Origin: Chryseobacterium aquifrigidense
GTDB lineage: Bacteria > Bacteroidota > Bacteroidia > Flavobacteriales > Weeksellaceae
Reading direction: 5' to 3'
DNA: 64,000 bases
NCBI RefSeq assembly: GCF_006716485.1
Contig: NZ_VFPD01000001.1
Location: forward strand, 334,760 to 398,759
A program made the position numbers and the translations under genes. The notes below the pieces were generated by a model, which made no database searches, was not told the DNA's origin, and saw nothing but the letters and a program-made list of their open reading frames with translations. Shown in pieces: positions 45,001 through 53,405 of this stretch (its first letter is position 1; each line of letters starts with the position of its first letter).

Positions 45001-45978
45001 ATGAAGAAGAAAAATATACTAAAAGGTGTTTTATTTGTAGGGATTGGAGCTAGTATATATGGTATGTTGGCCACTTTTGTGAAAATGGCTTACCACGATG
45101 GTTTTACAACCTCAGAAGTAACTACTTCCCAATTCGTATTAGGTTTGACAGGACTTTTGATCCTGAACTTTATTCAGACCCTGACCTCAAAACAGAAATT
45201 ATCGATGCCAAGTTCTAAAGAAGTAAGAATGCTCTTGCTTGCAGGGACTTCGTTGGGGGGAACAAGTTTATTCTACTATATTGCTGTACAATATATCAAT
45301 GTGTCCATTGCCATCGTTTTATTGATGCAGTCGGTATGGTTCAGTGTAGTGATAGAAAGTATCCTTACTAAAAAATTACCCAACGCAAGAAAAGTGGTTT
45401 CCGTAGTTATTGTATTGTTGGGGACAGTTCTGGCAACGAATCTTATTAATATGGAAATAGAACTGGACTGGCATGGGGTTTTCTGGGGGCTTATGGCAGC
45501 AGCTTCATATACTTTGACGATGTTTACCTCTAATACGCTGGCTACCCATCTTCCGGTTTTCAGAAAGAGTTTTATTATGCTGGCAGGAGGTTCTGTTGTC
45601 GTTTTTGCATTCTTATTCTTTGCTCAGATAGGACCAATGTATTTTGATAGTTTAAAATCATTATACCTGAATTTTACAGATAATACAGAACATATCCATT
45701 CATTTAATTATTCAATATTTCCCACGTATGGATTGGTGCTGGCTCTTTTTGGGACAATTATCCCGCCGGTTTTGTTTAATGTAGGATTTCCAAATGCCGG
45801 ATTAGGGCTTGGAAGCATTGTTTCATCACTGGAGCTTCCGGTTTCCGTTACCATGGCTTTTGTTTTACTGGGAGAGAAAGTATTTTTCATCCAGTGGGTA
45901 GGAATTGTCCTGATTCTTTTTGCAATTGTTTTGATGAATTTGCCTTCAAAAAAAGGAAAAAATGTTTCAATAGCATAA
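45001..45978 (+). CDS. DMT-superfamily (EamA) transporter
   Basis: The 325-residue protein has about ten membrane segments arranged as two EamA repeats, separated by a charged loop (SLYLNFTDNTEHIHS) near residues 225-245. Typical spots are GTSLGGTSLFYYIAVQY, MQSVWFSVVIES and, in the second repeat, ASYTLTMFTSN and LGSIVSSLELPVSV. Members export or import small metabolites or amino acids; the substrate cannot be predicted. The gene is followed by a terminator and then an alpha/beta hydrolase gene that probably has its own promoter. Confidence 0.88.
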   Translation: MKKKNILKGVLFVGIGASIYGMLATFVKMAYHDGFTTSEVTTSQFVLGLTGLLILNFIQTLTSKQKLSMPSSKEVRMLLLAGTSLGGTSLFYYIAVQYINVSIAIVLLMQSVWFSVVIESILTKKLPNARKVVSVVIVLLGTVLATNLINMEIELDWHGVFWGLMAAASYTLTMFTSNTLATHLPVFRKSFIMLAGGSVVVFAFLFFAQIGPMYFDSLKSLYLNFTDNTEHIHSFNYSIFPTYGLVLALFGTIIPPVLFNVGFPNAGLGLGSIVSSLELPVSVTMAFVLLGEKVFFIQWVGIVLILFAIVLMNLPSKKGKNVSIA

Positions 45979-46013
45979 TTATCTAAAAAATATTTAACTA
46001 AAAATAACAGTTG

Positions 46014-46042
46014 AAACCGTTCCTTTTGGAGCGGTTTTTTTA
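46014..46042 (+). terminator. Terminator of the DMT transporter gene
   Basis: A 10-bp stem with one G-T pair (46014-46023 with 46028-46037) and loop TTTT leads into a T-run. Confidence 0.8.
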
Positions 46043-46068
46043 ATTTTAATCTCTAAAATAAAAGTTTC

Positions 46069-47061
46069 ATGAAACATTTCAGAAATATAATGGCCGCTTT
46101 TACTTTAACGGTCTCTGGTTTTATATTTTCACAGGTAAAACCTCTGGATGCAATGCTGTCTGATTATCAATATCCTTACGAAGTTCATTTCCTCGACTTG
46201 AAGTCTCAGGGTGAACATTTGAAAATGGCTTATATGGATGTACAGCCGCAAAAATCCAATGGAAAAACTATTATACTTCTCCATGGCAAAAACTTTAACG
46301 GAGCTTATTGGGAAAGAACAGCCAAAGATCTTTCTGCTAAAGGTTTCAGAGTAGTGATTCCTGATCAGATAGGATTTGGAAAATCATCAAAACCTCATGC
46401 ATATCAGTTTTCATTTTCACAGCTGGCAGAAAATACAAAAGCGGTTCTGGATGAACTGAAAATTGACAAAACGATAGTACTGGGACATTCAATGGGAGGA
46501 ATGGTGGCAACCAGATTTACATTATTATACCCTGAAAAAGTAGAAAAACTGATTCTGGAAAACCCGATAGGATTGGAAGATTATAAAGCTTTTGCAGCAT
46601 ACCAGACCATTGATCAGGCCTATCAGTCTGAACTTAAAAATACAGCTGAAACCTATAAAAATTATCAGCTGAAATTCTATTATGACAACAAATGGAAAGA
46701 AGAATATCAACCCTGGCTTGACTTAATTGCAGGATGGACTCTTCATAAAGATTATCCTCAGGTAGCATGGGATGCAGCACTTACTTCAGATATGATTTAC
46801 AACCAACCGGTATGTTATGAATTTAAAAATATCAAAGTTCCTACCTTGCTTATTATTGGAACAAGAGATAGAACAGCAATAGGAAAGGATAGAGCCCCTA
46901 AGGAACTTCAGTCAAAAATGGGGCAATATCAGGAGCTGGGAAAGAAAACCCAACGTGAAATTGCGGGTTCCAAACTTGTAGAAATTGAAAATGTAGGGCA
47001 TCTTCCGCATATTGAAGTATACCCTAAATTCATGGAAGCACTGTCTGATTTTATACAATAA
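46069..47061 (+). CDS. Secreted alpha/beta hydrolase
   Basis: A signal peptide (1-22, ending GFIFSQ) precedes an alpha/beta hydrolase fold of about 300 residues. The oxyanion-hole region LLHGKNFNG lies near 71-79, the nucleophile elbow GHSMGG at 139-144 (Ser141), the acid probably in IGTRDRTAIG and the catalytic His in VGHLPHIE (about 312). A cap region (about 175-240) is rich in Tyr and Lys. The family includes epoxide hydrolases, haloalkane dehalogenases and esterases. The substrate cannot be decided. Periplasmic location is predicted. Confidence 0.88.
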   Translation: MKHFRNIMAAFTLTVSGFIFSQVKPLDAMLSDYQYPYEVHFLDLKSQGEHLKMAYMDVQPQKSNGKTIILLHGKNFNGAYWERTAKDLSAKGFRVVIPDQIGFGKSSKPHAYQFSFSQLAENTKAVLDELKIDKTIVLGHSMGGMVATRFTLLYPEKVEKLILENPIGLEDYKAFAAYQTIDQAYQSELKNTAETYKNYQLKFYYDNKWKEEYQPWLDLIAGWTLHKDYPQVAWDAALTSDMIYNQPVCYEFKNIKVPTLLIIGTRDRTAIGKDRAPKELQSKMGQYQELGKKTQREIAGSKLVEIENVGHLPHIEVYPKFMEALSDFIQ

Positions 47062-47187
47062 CTTAATGTTTAGCTATAAAATATTTGAAACATTAAGTCT
47101 TATAAATGATTAATTATCTTGCTTAATTTTTCATCTTTGATGAACCTTAACAATTCTTATCATCTTCATTACACTTAATGTTTCAAA
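47061..47187. repeat. Three related inverted/direct repeats of ACTTAATGTTT
   Basis: ACTTAATGTTT (47061-47071) is complemented by AAACATTAAGT (47088-47098). A 14-bp complement of 47084-47097 recurs at 47174-47187. The units fill the space between two convergent genes, and either hairpin could serve as a weak terminator. Confidence 0.55.
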
Positions 47188-47188
47188 A

Positions 47189-48331
47189 TTAATTTTTTTT
47201 GTTACTAATGAATAATAAAGTACAAACTCCGATTCCTGAAAACAGGACACACGAAATTCCCAGATTCTGTATAAATCCAATAGCTGTCAGCCCAAGACCT
47301 ATCTGTACGTAATAAATCAATCCTAATAAAGCACCTGCACTTCCGGTTTCATTCTTATAATGGATAAGTGCTGTACTCAGTATATTAGGAATGGCAATGC
47401 TGAAGGCCATCACAATGAAGAAATAAGGAATTAAAAAATATATTCCTGTATCCATCAGAAGCCATACGAAAATAGAGGCGATAAATGCGGTATAGGTACT
47501 TGCTTTAACTAAATACCCAGCTTGTATATTCTTCAGTAACAAATATCGATTAAGTTTTGCGCCTGCAAATGTACCGCAAGCCAATATTATACTGCTGTAT
47601 CCAAAAACATAAGAAGAATAATGATTTTCTTTAAAGATAAATGGAGCCAGTGAATAGTATGAAAATAGCAAAACATTAAAGCTCATAATCAGTAAGCAGC
47701 ACTTAATGATGCTTTGATCATGAAGCATCCGTTCCAATAAGTTGATCAATGTCTTTACGTTAATTGATTTCTTTACATGATGAGTTTCATAAATGTTTTG
47801 TCTGGAAAGGAGTAAAAAAAGTATACCCAGGATACATAATGTAATAAATACCCCCTGATGCCCGCCGGAAGAAGCTAATATTGAACCTGTAACCATTCCT
47901 ATTACCGGACTGATAGACAAACCGATTCCGATCCAGGAAAATACTTTGCTGATATTTTCTTTGTCAAAAGTATCTCTTAAAATAGTCTGGGTTACGATGG
48001 AACCCACCGAAATTCCGAATGCTGAAATAATCCTGGCAGCAAGAAGAACCATGAAATCAGGAGCAAAAACAGCAGCCAAAGTTCCGATTCCATAGGTGAT
48101 GAGGCCGTATTCCAATGATTTTTTCCTTCCGATCCTGTCGCATTGAACGCCCCAGAATGCAACACCCAACGCAAATGCTATAAAATACAAACTGATCGTT
48201 AAGGTAACCGATTCTTCATGTACTCCAAACTCTTCCTGTACCATAGGCAAAACTGGACTATAAATGGTTTCTACAAACTGGGGGAGCATCACAAGTAAAG
48301 TCAACAGCCAGATAGGATTGGTCTTTTTCAT
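47189..48331 (-). CDS. Bcr/CflA-type MFS efflux transporter
   Basis: The ATG at 48331 (MKKTNPIWLLTLLVMLPQF) begins directly with the first membrane segment, so the longer frame is rejected. The 380-residue protein has twelve predicted membrane segments. Family features are the first-helix motif PQFVETIYSPVLPMV, GVQCDRIGRKKSLEYG (the MFS signature loop after helix 2) and IISAFGISVGSIVTQTILRD (helix 4-5 region, typical of drug efflux). It is divergently placed to an AraC-family gene with only 76 bp between, as with E. coli nimT-nimR, which suggests regulation by that protein. The substrate is unknown. Confidence 0.88.
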   Translation of the reverse strand: MKKTNPIWLLTLLVMLPQFVETIYSPVLPMVQEEFGVHEESVTLTISLYFIAFALGVAFWGVQCDRIGRKKSLEYGLITYGIGTLAAVFAPDFMVLLAARIISAFGISVGSIVTQTILRDTFDKENISKVFSWIGIGLSISPVIGMVTGSILASSGGHQGVFITLCILGILFLLLSRQNIYETHHVKKSINVKTLINLLERMLHDQSIIKCCLLIMSFNVLLFSYYSLAPFIFKENHYSSYVFGYSSIILACGTFAGAKLNRYLLLKNIQAGYLVKASTYTAFIASIFVWLLMDTGIYFLIPYFFIVMAFSIAIPNILSTALIHYKNETGSAGALLGLIYYVQIGLGLTAIGFIQNLGISCVLFSGIGVCTLLFISNKKN

Positions 48332-48407
48332 TTTTTTTCTGCAAAGTTTCCAAAAAATCAATGTATATTTATAATGATATAAAAACAAAAAATATCAAAA
48401 ATAGGAC
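48332..48407. promoter_or_regulatory. Divergent control region between the MFS and AraC genes
   Basis: These 76 bp must hold both promoters and any AraC-type operator. The core contains TATATTTATAATGATATA, an imperfect palindrome, and a nearby ATATCAAAAATAGG. No strict TAnnTTTG with a correctly spaced TTG was found for either direction. Confidence 0.45.
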
Positions 48408-49190
48408 ATGGCTTTAATAGATCAGAATGAAAGCTTTGATGCAGATGCTATATCCGAAAAAATAATCGGAATAGCCTCTGATATGGTATTGCATGACTCC
48501 GGCTTTCATTTTCATAAAACGAAGTCCCAGCTGTTGTATGCGCCATCAGGTTGTATGACGGTAACTACTTCTGACAGGCAGCTGGTTCTCCCTCCGTTCA
48601 GAATGCTCTGGATTCCTTCCCATGAAGTCCATCGTGTGAATTTCAGAAATATTGTAGCCTATAGATCTGTCTATTTTGATGAAGGCTATTCGAAAAAATA
48701 TATAAAACCGGATCTCAAGGTTCTTCATGTCAACGCCTTGTTAAAAGAAATTATAGAAAGGATTTGTTTTTGGGAATGGTCTGCACTCAAAAATGATCAG
48801 GTCCATCTTTTAAAGGTGTTCTGGGATGAAATACAAAGGGCTCCAGAAGAAAAATTGGAACTTAAAATGCCACAGGACAGACGTTTTAAGAGATCAGTTG
48901 AAGAATGGACACTCCGTGATTCCATGCCTCCAAGGCTGAAAGATCTTGCAGTAAAAACCGGAGCAGTAGAGAAAACAATCAGCCGTATTTTTAAAAAAGA
49001 AACCGGATTGTCTTATCAGGATTGGAGGCAGCAATGGCGGCTGCAGCGATCTATCGAGCTTTTGGTGGAAGGCAATTCAATAGGAGAGGTTTCTCATATG
49101 CTGGATTTTTCTTCGGACAGTGCTTTTATTGACTTTTTTAAAAAACAAACAGGCTCAACACCTTTGCAGTATCTCATGAAGCATGAATAG
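48408..49190 (+). CDS. AraC-family regulator, probably of the divergent MFS gene
   Basis: The 260-residue protein has an N-terminal cupin-like sensor (LLYAPSGCMTVTTSDRQLVL, PPFRMLWIPSHEVHRV, about 40-90). A C-terminal AraC domain (about 160-260) has one HTH at LKDLAVKTGAVEKTISRIFK, then SYQDWRQQWRLQRSIELLV, and the second at IGEVSHMLDFSSDSAFIDFF. This layout matches NimR (YeaM) of E. coli, which controls an adjacent divergent MFS exporter. The ligand is unknown. Regulation of the neighbour is inferred from arrangement only. Confidence 0.88.
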   Translation: MALIDQNESFDADAISEKIIGIASDMVLHDSGFHFHKTKSQLLYAPSGCMTVTTSDRQLVLPPFRMLWIPSHEVHRVNFRNIVAYRSVYFDEGYSKKYIKPDLKVLHVNALLKEIIERICFWEWSALKNDQVHLLKVFWDEIQRAPEEKLELKMPQDRRFKRSVEEWTLRDSMPPRLKDLAVKTGAVEKTISRIFKKETGLSYQDWRQQWRLQRSIELLVEGNSIGEVSHMLDFSSDSAFIDFFKKQTGSTPLQYLMKHE

Positions 49191-49306
49191 CCCTTTTGCA
49201 GCTTATAAAAAGTACGATTGTGATGTAATAATATATTATTTTCTTGTCCTATGAAAAGTCCGGATTATAGTAAATTTCATAAAATTGTACTACCAATACA
49301 ATAATT

Positions 49307-49774
49307 ATGAAAACGATTAATACAAATAGTGTTGAGAACTACGTACATACACTTGGCATCAACACGACTGCTGATAAAGTGTATCAAGCTTTAACTGATA
49401 AAATTCCTCTTTGGTGGACTGAATGGTTTGAAGGTTCATCTTCGGAGGTTGGAAATCTTTTTACCATAAGATTTGGAGATAACATTCACAAAACAATGCG
49501 TGTGAAAGAATTAACTGCCAATACAGAAATTGTCTGGTTGGTTGAAGATTCACTGATTGCCCTTCCTGAATTAAAGAACCAGACAGAATGGATCGGAACA
49601 ACAATCATCTGGGAAATAGAGGGAAATAATGAAAGCACTCAGATAAAACTTACCCATATCGGTCTGAATCCGGCTATTGAATGCTATGAGATCTGCTCCA
49701 ATGGCTGGCTGCAATTTCTTGGAAGCCTGAAGAAATTTCTCGAAACCGGCGAAGGAGCTCCCTATAAAAAGTAA
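49307..49774 (+). CDS. SRPBCC / AHSA1-like domain protein
   Basis: The 155-residue protein has the helix-grip pattern of START/SRPBCC proteins: an opening strand and helix (INTTADKVYQALTDKIPLWW), then FEGSSSEVGNLFTIRFGD, IVWLVEDS, and a long final helix (GWLQFLGSLKKFLETGEG). AHSA1-type members bind hydrophobic ligands or, in signalling variants, act with ArsR-type regulators; none is adjacent. It is soluble, with no signal peptide. The 3' end converges with rplS across a shared terminator. Confidence 0.82.
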   Translation: MKTINTNSVENYVHTLGINTTADKVYQALTDKIPLWWTEWFEGSSSEVGNLFTIRFGDNIHKTMRVKELTANTEIVWLVEDSLIALPELKNQTEWIGTTIIWEIEGNNESTQIKLTHIGLNPAIECYEICSNGWLQFLGSLKKFLETGEGAPYKK

Positions 49775-49787
49775 AATATTTACACAA

Positions 49788-49825
49788 AAAAAAGAGACTG
49801 TTTATAAGTAAACAGCCTCTTTTTG
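49788..49825. terminator. Bidirectional terminator between the SRPBCC gene and rplS
   Basis: A 15-bp stem with one mismatch (49790-49804 with 49809-49823) is flanked by A and T runs. Confidence 0.82.
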
Positions 49826-49843
49826 TATGTATTGTTGTCTGAA

Positions 49844-50200
49844 TTATTTCTTCTTGTAAGCAGCGTCTTTGATTCTTGCTTTCTTACCTCTAAGGTCTCT
49901 GAAGTAGTAAATTCTAGCTCTTCTAACTCTACCTCTTCTATCAACTTCGATTTTTTGAAGTGCAGGCATGTTAATAGGGAATACTCTTTCTACACCTACA
50001 TCACCACTCATTTTTCTGATAGTGAAAGTTTTTGTAGAACCAGTACCTCTTAATTGGATAACTGTTCCTTTGAAGAACTGAGTTCTTGTCTTTTGTCCTT
50101 CTTTAATTTCGTAATACACAGTAATTGTATCACCTGCTTTGAATTCAGGGAATTCTTTTTTCGCAATGTACTTGTCTTGTACGTACTTTAATAAATCCAT
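49844..50200 (-). CDS. rplS: 50S ribosomal protein L19
   Basis: L19 lies at the 30S-50S interface. The 118-residue product shows the family blocks PEFKAGDTITVYYEIKEG, RTQFFKGTVIQLRG, FTIRKMSGDVGVERVFP and RRGRVRRARIYYFRD. Length and charge are normal. It is not next to trmD or rpsP here, so it is separate from that classical operon. It has its own promoter 70 nt upstream. Confidence 0.97.
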   Translation of the reverse strand: MDLLKYVQDKYIAKKEFPEFKAGDTITVYYEIKEGQKTRTQFFKGTVIQLRGTGSTKTFTIRKMSGDVGVERVFPINMPALQKIEVDRRGRVRRARIYYFRDLRGKKARIKDAAYKKK

Positions 50201-50269
50201 TATTAATAAAATAAAATGTTAAAGCTAAGCAACTTACACGTTCTTCGTCAGAGGTTGAATAACAGGTTG

Positions 50270-50301
50270 CAAATGTACAAAATAGTTTTTGAATATGCCA
50301 A
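50270..50301 (-). promoter_or_regulatory. Promoter of rplS
   Basis: On the minus strand: TTG (50301-50299), a 21-nt spacer and TACATTTG (50277-50270), giving a leader of about 62 nt. The match to the consensus is complete. Confidence 0.75.
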
Positions 50302-50493
50302 ATATTTACTGTACTAAAAACTATAATTTTTTCACTCCGGTTTTGTTAAAAAATTAACGGTTTCTTTAAAATACCATCAGACAGAGTTTATATGGGAATT
50401 CTACTTTTGCCCGAAGTGAAAAATCTTAACACCGATTTTTAAATTCCTGATTCACAACTTAAAACTATATGTTATTTTAAAACGAAAACGATT

Positions 50494-53232
50494 ATGAAAC
50501 ATTATTTCTTCTTTTTTTGTTTCGCGGTCCAGATGGCTTTCGGGCAGGCTTTGTATCCTTACTTACAAAACCCGACTCCGAATTCTATGATCGTCAATTG
50601 GAAAACAGCCTCCAATAATGAAACAACGGTGATCTATGGAGATTCTCCAACAAACCTGAATGTTACGGTAACGGGAACTACCAATATCTTCTCAGATACA
50701 GGATACAACAACAATTATTATTATCATACAGCAAAGGTTACCAATCTGCAGCCGAATACTAAATATTATTATAAGATTAAAACAGGAACCACTGAGTCTG
50801 CTGTATACAATTTCAGAACACTTCCTTTGCCGGGACAGGCCGTAACGGCCAATGGAAAGATCCGTTTCCTTATTATGGGAGACAACCAGATTAAAGCTGA
50901 GCCCAGATATGATACGCTTACTTTGAATGCCTATAAAAAACTAAAGGAAAAGTTCGGGGCTGCTTCAGATCCTTCAGATAATATTGCGCTTACTTTTATG
51001 GTGGGTGACCAGGTAGACGTAGGTACATTGGATCACTATGAAAATGTTCACTTTAAAAAGAATATCAAATTATCACCTTATCTGCCCATCCAAACAACAG
51101 TAGGAAACCATGAAACCTATGGAACGATGGGAATGAATTCTTACTATGCCCATTTTTATATTGATGAAATCAGTTATAAAGGAATAAGCTCAGGAAATGA
51201 AAATTATTATGCCCAGCAGGCAGGAAATGTATTATTTGTGAGTTTAAGTTCTGAACATACCGGATCAGCACAACAGTCATGGCTTCAGCAGATCTTAACG
51301 GCAGCCAACAATGATGCTACAGTAGACTGGATTATTTCTTTGAGCCACAGACCGTATCAGGCTGAGCAGTACGTAGGCGATATTTCTACCTGGGTAAGAG
51401 AAAATGCCGTACCGCTTCTGGTTACTTCTGATAAATATTTAATGCATGTGGGAGCTCACCATCATTTATACCACAGAGGTCAGCTTAAAAATACACCGAA
51501 TTACCAGATTATTTCCGGAGGAACAGCCTGGGATCAATATTGGGGAATGTCTAATGAACAGGATTTTGATGATGTTCAGAAAACGTTGACAGACTGGACT
51601 TATCAGATTGTGGAAGTAGATATTCCAACCGGAAAAGTGGATATCGAATGTTATTCAATTGGTGGAGTGTACAACAAGAAAAACAATGTGCTGCTGGATT
51701 CTTTCCACAGGTATAAAAATCAGCCCAAACCGGCAAAACCATCCATTACAAATACTTTTTCAGGACCAATTAGTTTACCATTAACATTAAACGGAAGTGC
51801 ATTTTCATCTTCCAACGGAGAACTTTTAAACACAACACAGTTCCAGATCAGTAAAACCTCAAACTTTTCTGTAATTGAAAAAGAATTTTACCGTGATTTT
51901 GAAAACTGGTTCGGAAAAGACGGAAACGGAACTCCCGATAAAACCAAAAACCTGAATGATGGAGTAGACATCACCAAAGCAACCTTGGCTGCGAATTCTA
52001 TTCCCAACGGGATTTATTACATAAAAATACGCTACAGAGACAGAAACCTGGAGTGGAGTGAGTGGAGTGATGTGAAGCAGTTCGAAATTACAGGAAGTGT
52101 GGTTTCAAATCCTACATTTACTTTAAATAAAACAGAATATGCCCAAAATGAAGCTATAACAGCTACATTCACCGGAGGTCCTGGAAATCAGCAGGATTGG
52201 GTAGGAATCTATAAAAAGGGACAAACTCCGGCTTCTACCACTTCACAAGGATATATTTATACGAATGGGCAGACTGCAGGAACAGTAACGTTCAATAATG
52301 GTCTGGCTACTAAAGGTCAGTATTTTGCGGGATTCTTTGCCAATGGGGGATATACAGAAATCACTCCAAGAAAAAATTTCTATGTAGGACCGAAAGTACA
52401 GCTGAAGACGACGGCTGATACATATCCGGTGGGAGGAACGGTTACCATCAATTTTACAGACGGCCCGAACTTACAGAAAGACTGGATCGGAATTTATAAA
52501 ATGGGACAAACTCCGGGAACGACTGCTTCCATCAAATGGAGCTATGTAACAACTGCTTCAGGAACTCTTAATTTCACAGGACTTCCAAAAGGATATTATT
52601 ATGCTCAGTATTTATTGGAAGACGGATATAACGGAATCGGGGAGAAAGTATTCTTTAAAGTAGGGGATATCGTTACAGATCTTTGGATCAACAAACCTGT
52701 ATATACCTTGGGTGAAAATATTACCGCTTCATGGACAGATTCTCCGGGAATCATCAAAGACTGGCTTGGAATTTATCCTCAAAGTGTTCAGACACCGGAT
52801 GATAATTTTGTTTCTTATACCTATTTTGATGGGGTAACGCAGGGAACAAAAACCATCCAGGGAACAGCAGTACCTGCCACACCGGGAAATTATTATATGG
52901 TAATGTTTACCAATGATTCCTATACAGAAGTGTCAAACAGAGTACAGTTTCAGGTAACTTCACCTACTTTGGGAACTGAAGAAATAAGAACTACAGAGAA
53001 AAATGTAGTGTTGTATCCAAACCCAACCAAACCGGGACAGCCTACTTTTATTAAAAGTGATTACCCGATTGAAAAAATTGAATTGGTTTCAGCTTCAGGA
53101 GAATTACTGTATGTATCAAAAAATATCAATAACCAACGTTTCTCTTTGGTGAATGAAAACCTTCCGGCAGGCGTTTACTATGTAAAAGTACACGGAAGAA
53201 AACTATTTACTTTAAAGCTGATTATTCAGTAA
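50494..53232 (+). CDS. Secreted purple-acid-phosphatase-like protein, T9SS type A
   Basis: This 912-residue protein has a signal peptide (1-18, ending AFGQ) and an Fn3-like N-terminal domain of purple acid phosphatases (about 20-110, VNWKTASNNETTVIYGD, TKYYYKIKTGT). A metallophosphoesterase domain follows: GDNQ (Asp130), GDQVDVG (Asp172), GNHETYG (Asn205, His206), SLSHRPYQ and VGAHHHLYH. Then come a linker domain and three repeated modules with DWVGIYKKGQTP, DWIGIYKMGQTP and DWLGIYPQSVQT (about 545-825). A type A sorting domain (NVVLYPNPTKPGQPTFI to LIIQ) ends it. It is likely a surface or extracellular phosphoesterase; the substrate is unknown. Confidence 0.9.
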   Translation: MKHYFFFFCFAVQMAFGQALYPYLQNPTPNSMIVNWKTASNNETTVIYGDSPTNLNVTVTGTTNIFSDTGYNNNYYYHTAKVTNLQPNTKYYYKIKTGTTESAVYNFRTLPLPGQAVTANGKIRFLIMGDNQIKAEPRYDTLTLNAYKKLKEKFGAASDPSDNIALTFMVGDQVDVGTLDHYENVHFKKNIKLSPYLPIQTTVGNHETYGTMGMNSYYAHFYIDEISYKGISSGNENYYAQQAGNVLFVSLSSEHTGSAQQSWLQQILTAANNDATVDWIISLSHRPYQAEQYVGDISTWVRENAVPLLVTSDKYLMHVGAHHHLYHRGQLKNTPNYQIISGGTAWDQYWGMSNEQDFDDVQKTLTDWTYQIVEVDIPTGKVDIECYSIGGVYNKKNNVLLDSFHRYKNQPKPAKPSITNTFSGPISLPLTLNGSAFSSSNGELLNTTQFQISKTSNFSVIEKEFYRDFENWFGKDGNGTPDKTKNLNDGVDITKATLAANSIPNGIYYIKIRYRDRNLEWSEWSDVKQFEITGSVVSNPTFTLNKTEYAQNEAITATFTGGPGNQQDWVGIYKKGQTPASTTSQGYIYTNGQTAGTVTFNNGLATKGQYFAGFFANGGYTEITPRKNFYVGPKVQLKTTADTYPVGGTVTINFTDGPNLQKDWIGIYKMGQTPGTTASIKWSYVTTASGTLNFTGLPKGYYYAQYLLEDGYNGIGEKVFFKVGDIVTDLWINKPVYTLGENITASWTDSPGIIKDWLGIYPQSVQTPDDNFVSYTYFDGVTQGTKTIQGTAVPATPGNYYMVMFTNDSYTEVSNRVQFQVTSPTLGTEEIRTTEKNVVLYPNPTKPGQPTFIKSDYPIEKIELVSASGELLYVSKNINNQRFSLVNENLPAGVYYVKVHGRKLFTLKLIIQ

Positions 53233-53257
53233 AGTAAACTAAACATAATTATAATCA

Positions 53258-53290
53258 AGAGGCTGTCAGAAATGATAGCCTCTTTTTTAT
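53258..53290 (+). terminator. Terminator of the purple-acid-phosphatase-like gene
   Basis: A 12-bp stem (53258-53269 with 53273-53284, one G-T pair) leads into a T-run. Confidence 0.88.
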
Positions 53291-53319
53291 GGATGTAAGT
53301 AATCATAAAATTACCCATA

Positions 53320-53361
53320 TTATTTGTGAAAATCTGTGCCCTCTGTGGTTAAATAAAAAGC
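53320..53361 (+). repeat. Dispersed TTTGTGAAA-type repeat, copy 1
   Basis: ATTATTTGTGAAAATCTGTG followed by CCCTCTGTGGTTAA shows TGTG units about 12 nt apart. A relative with the same rhythm is at 63884-63931. Confidence 0.5.
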
Positions 53362-53405
53362 GATTCCAAAAAAATGAAACCGCCTTTGATATATAGTTGT
53401 GGTAA

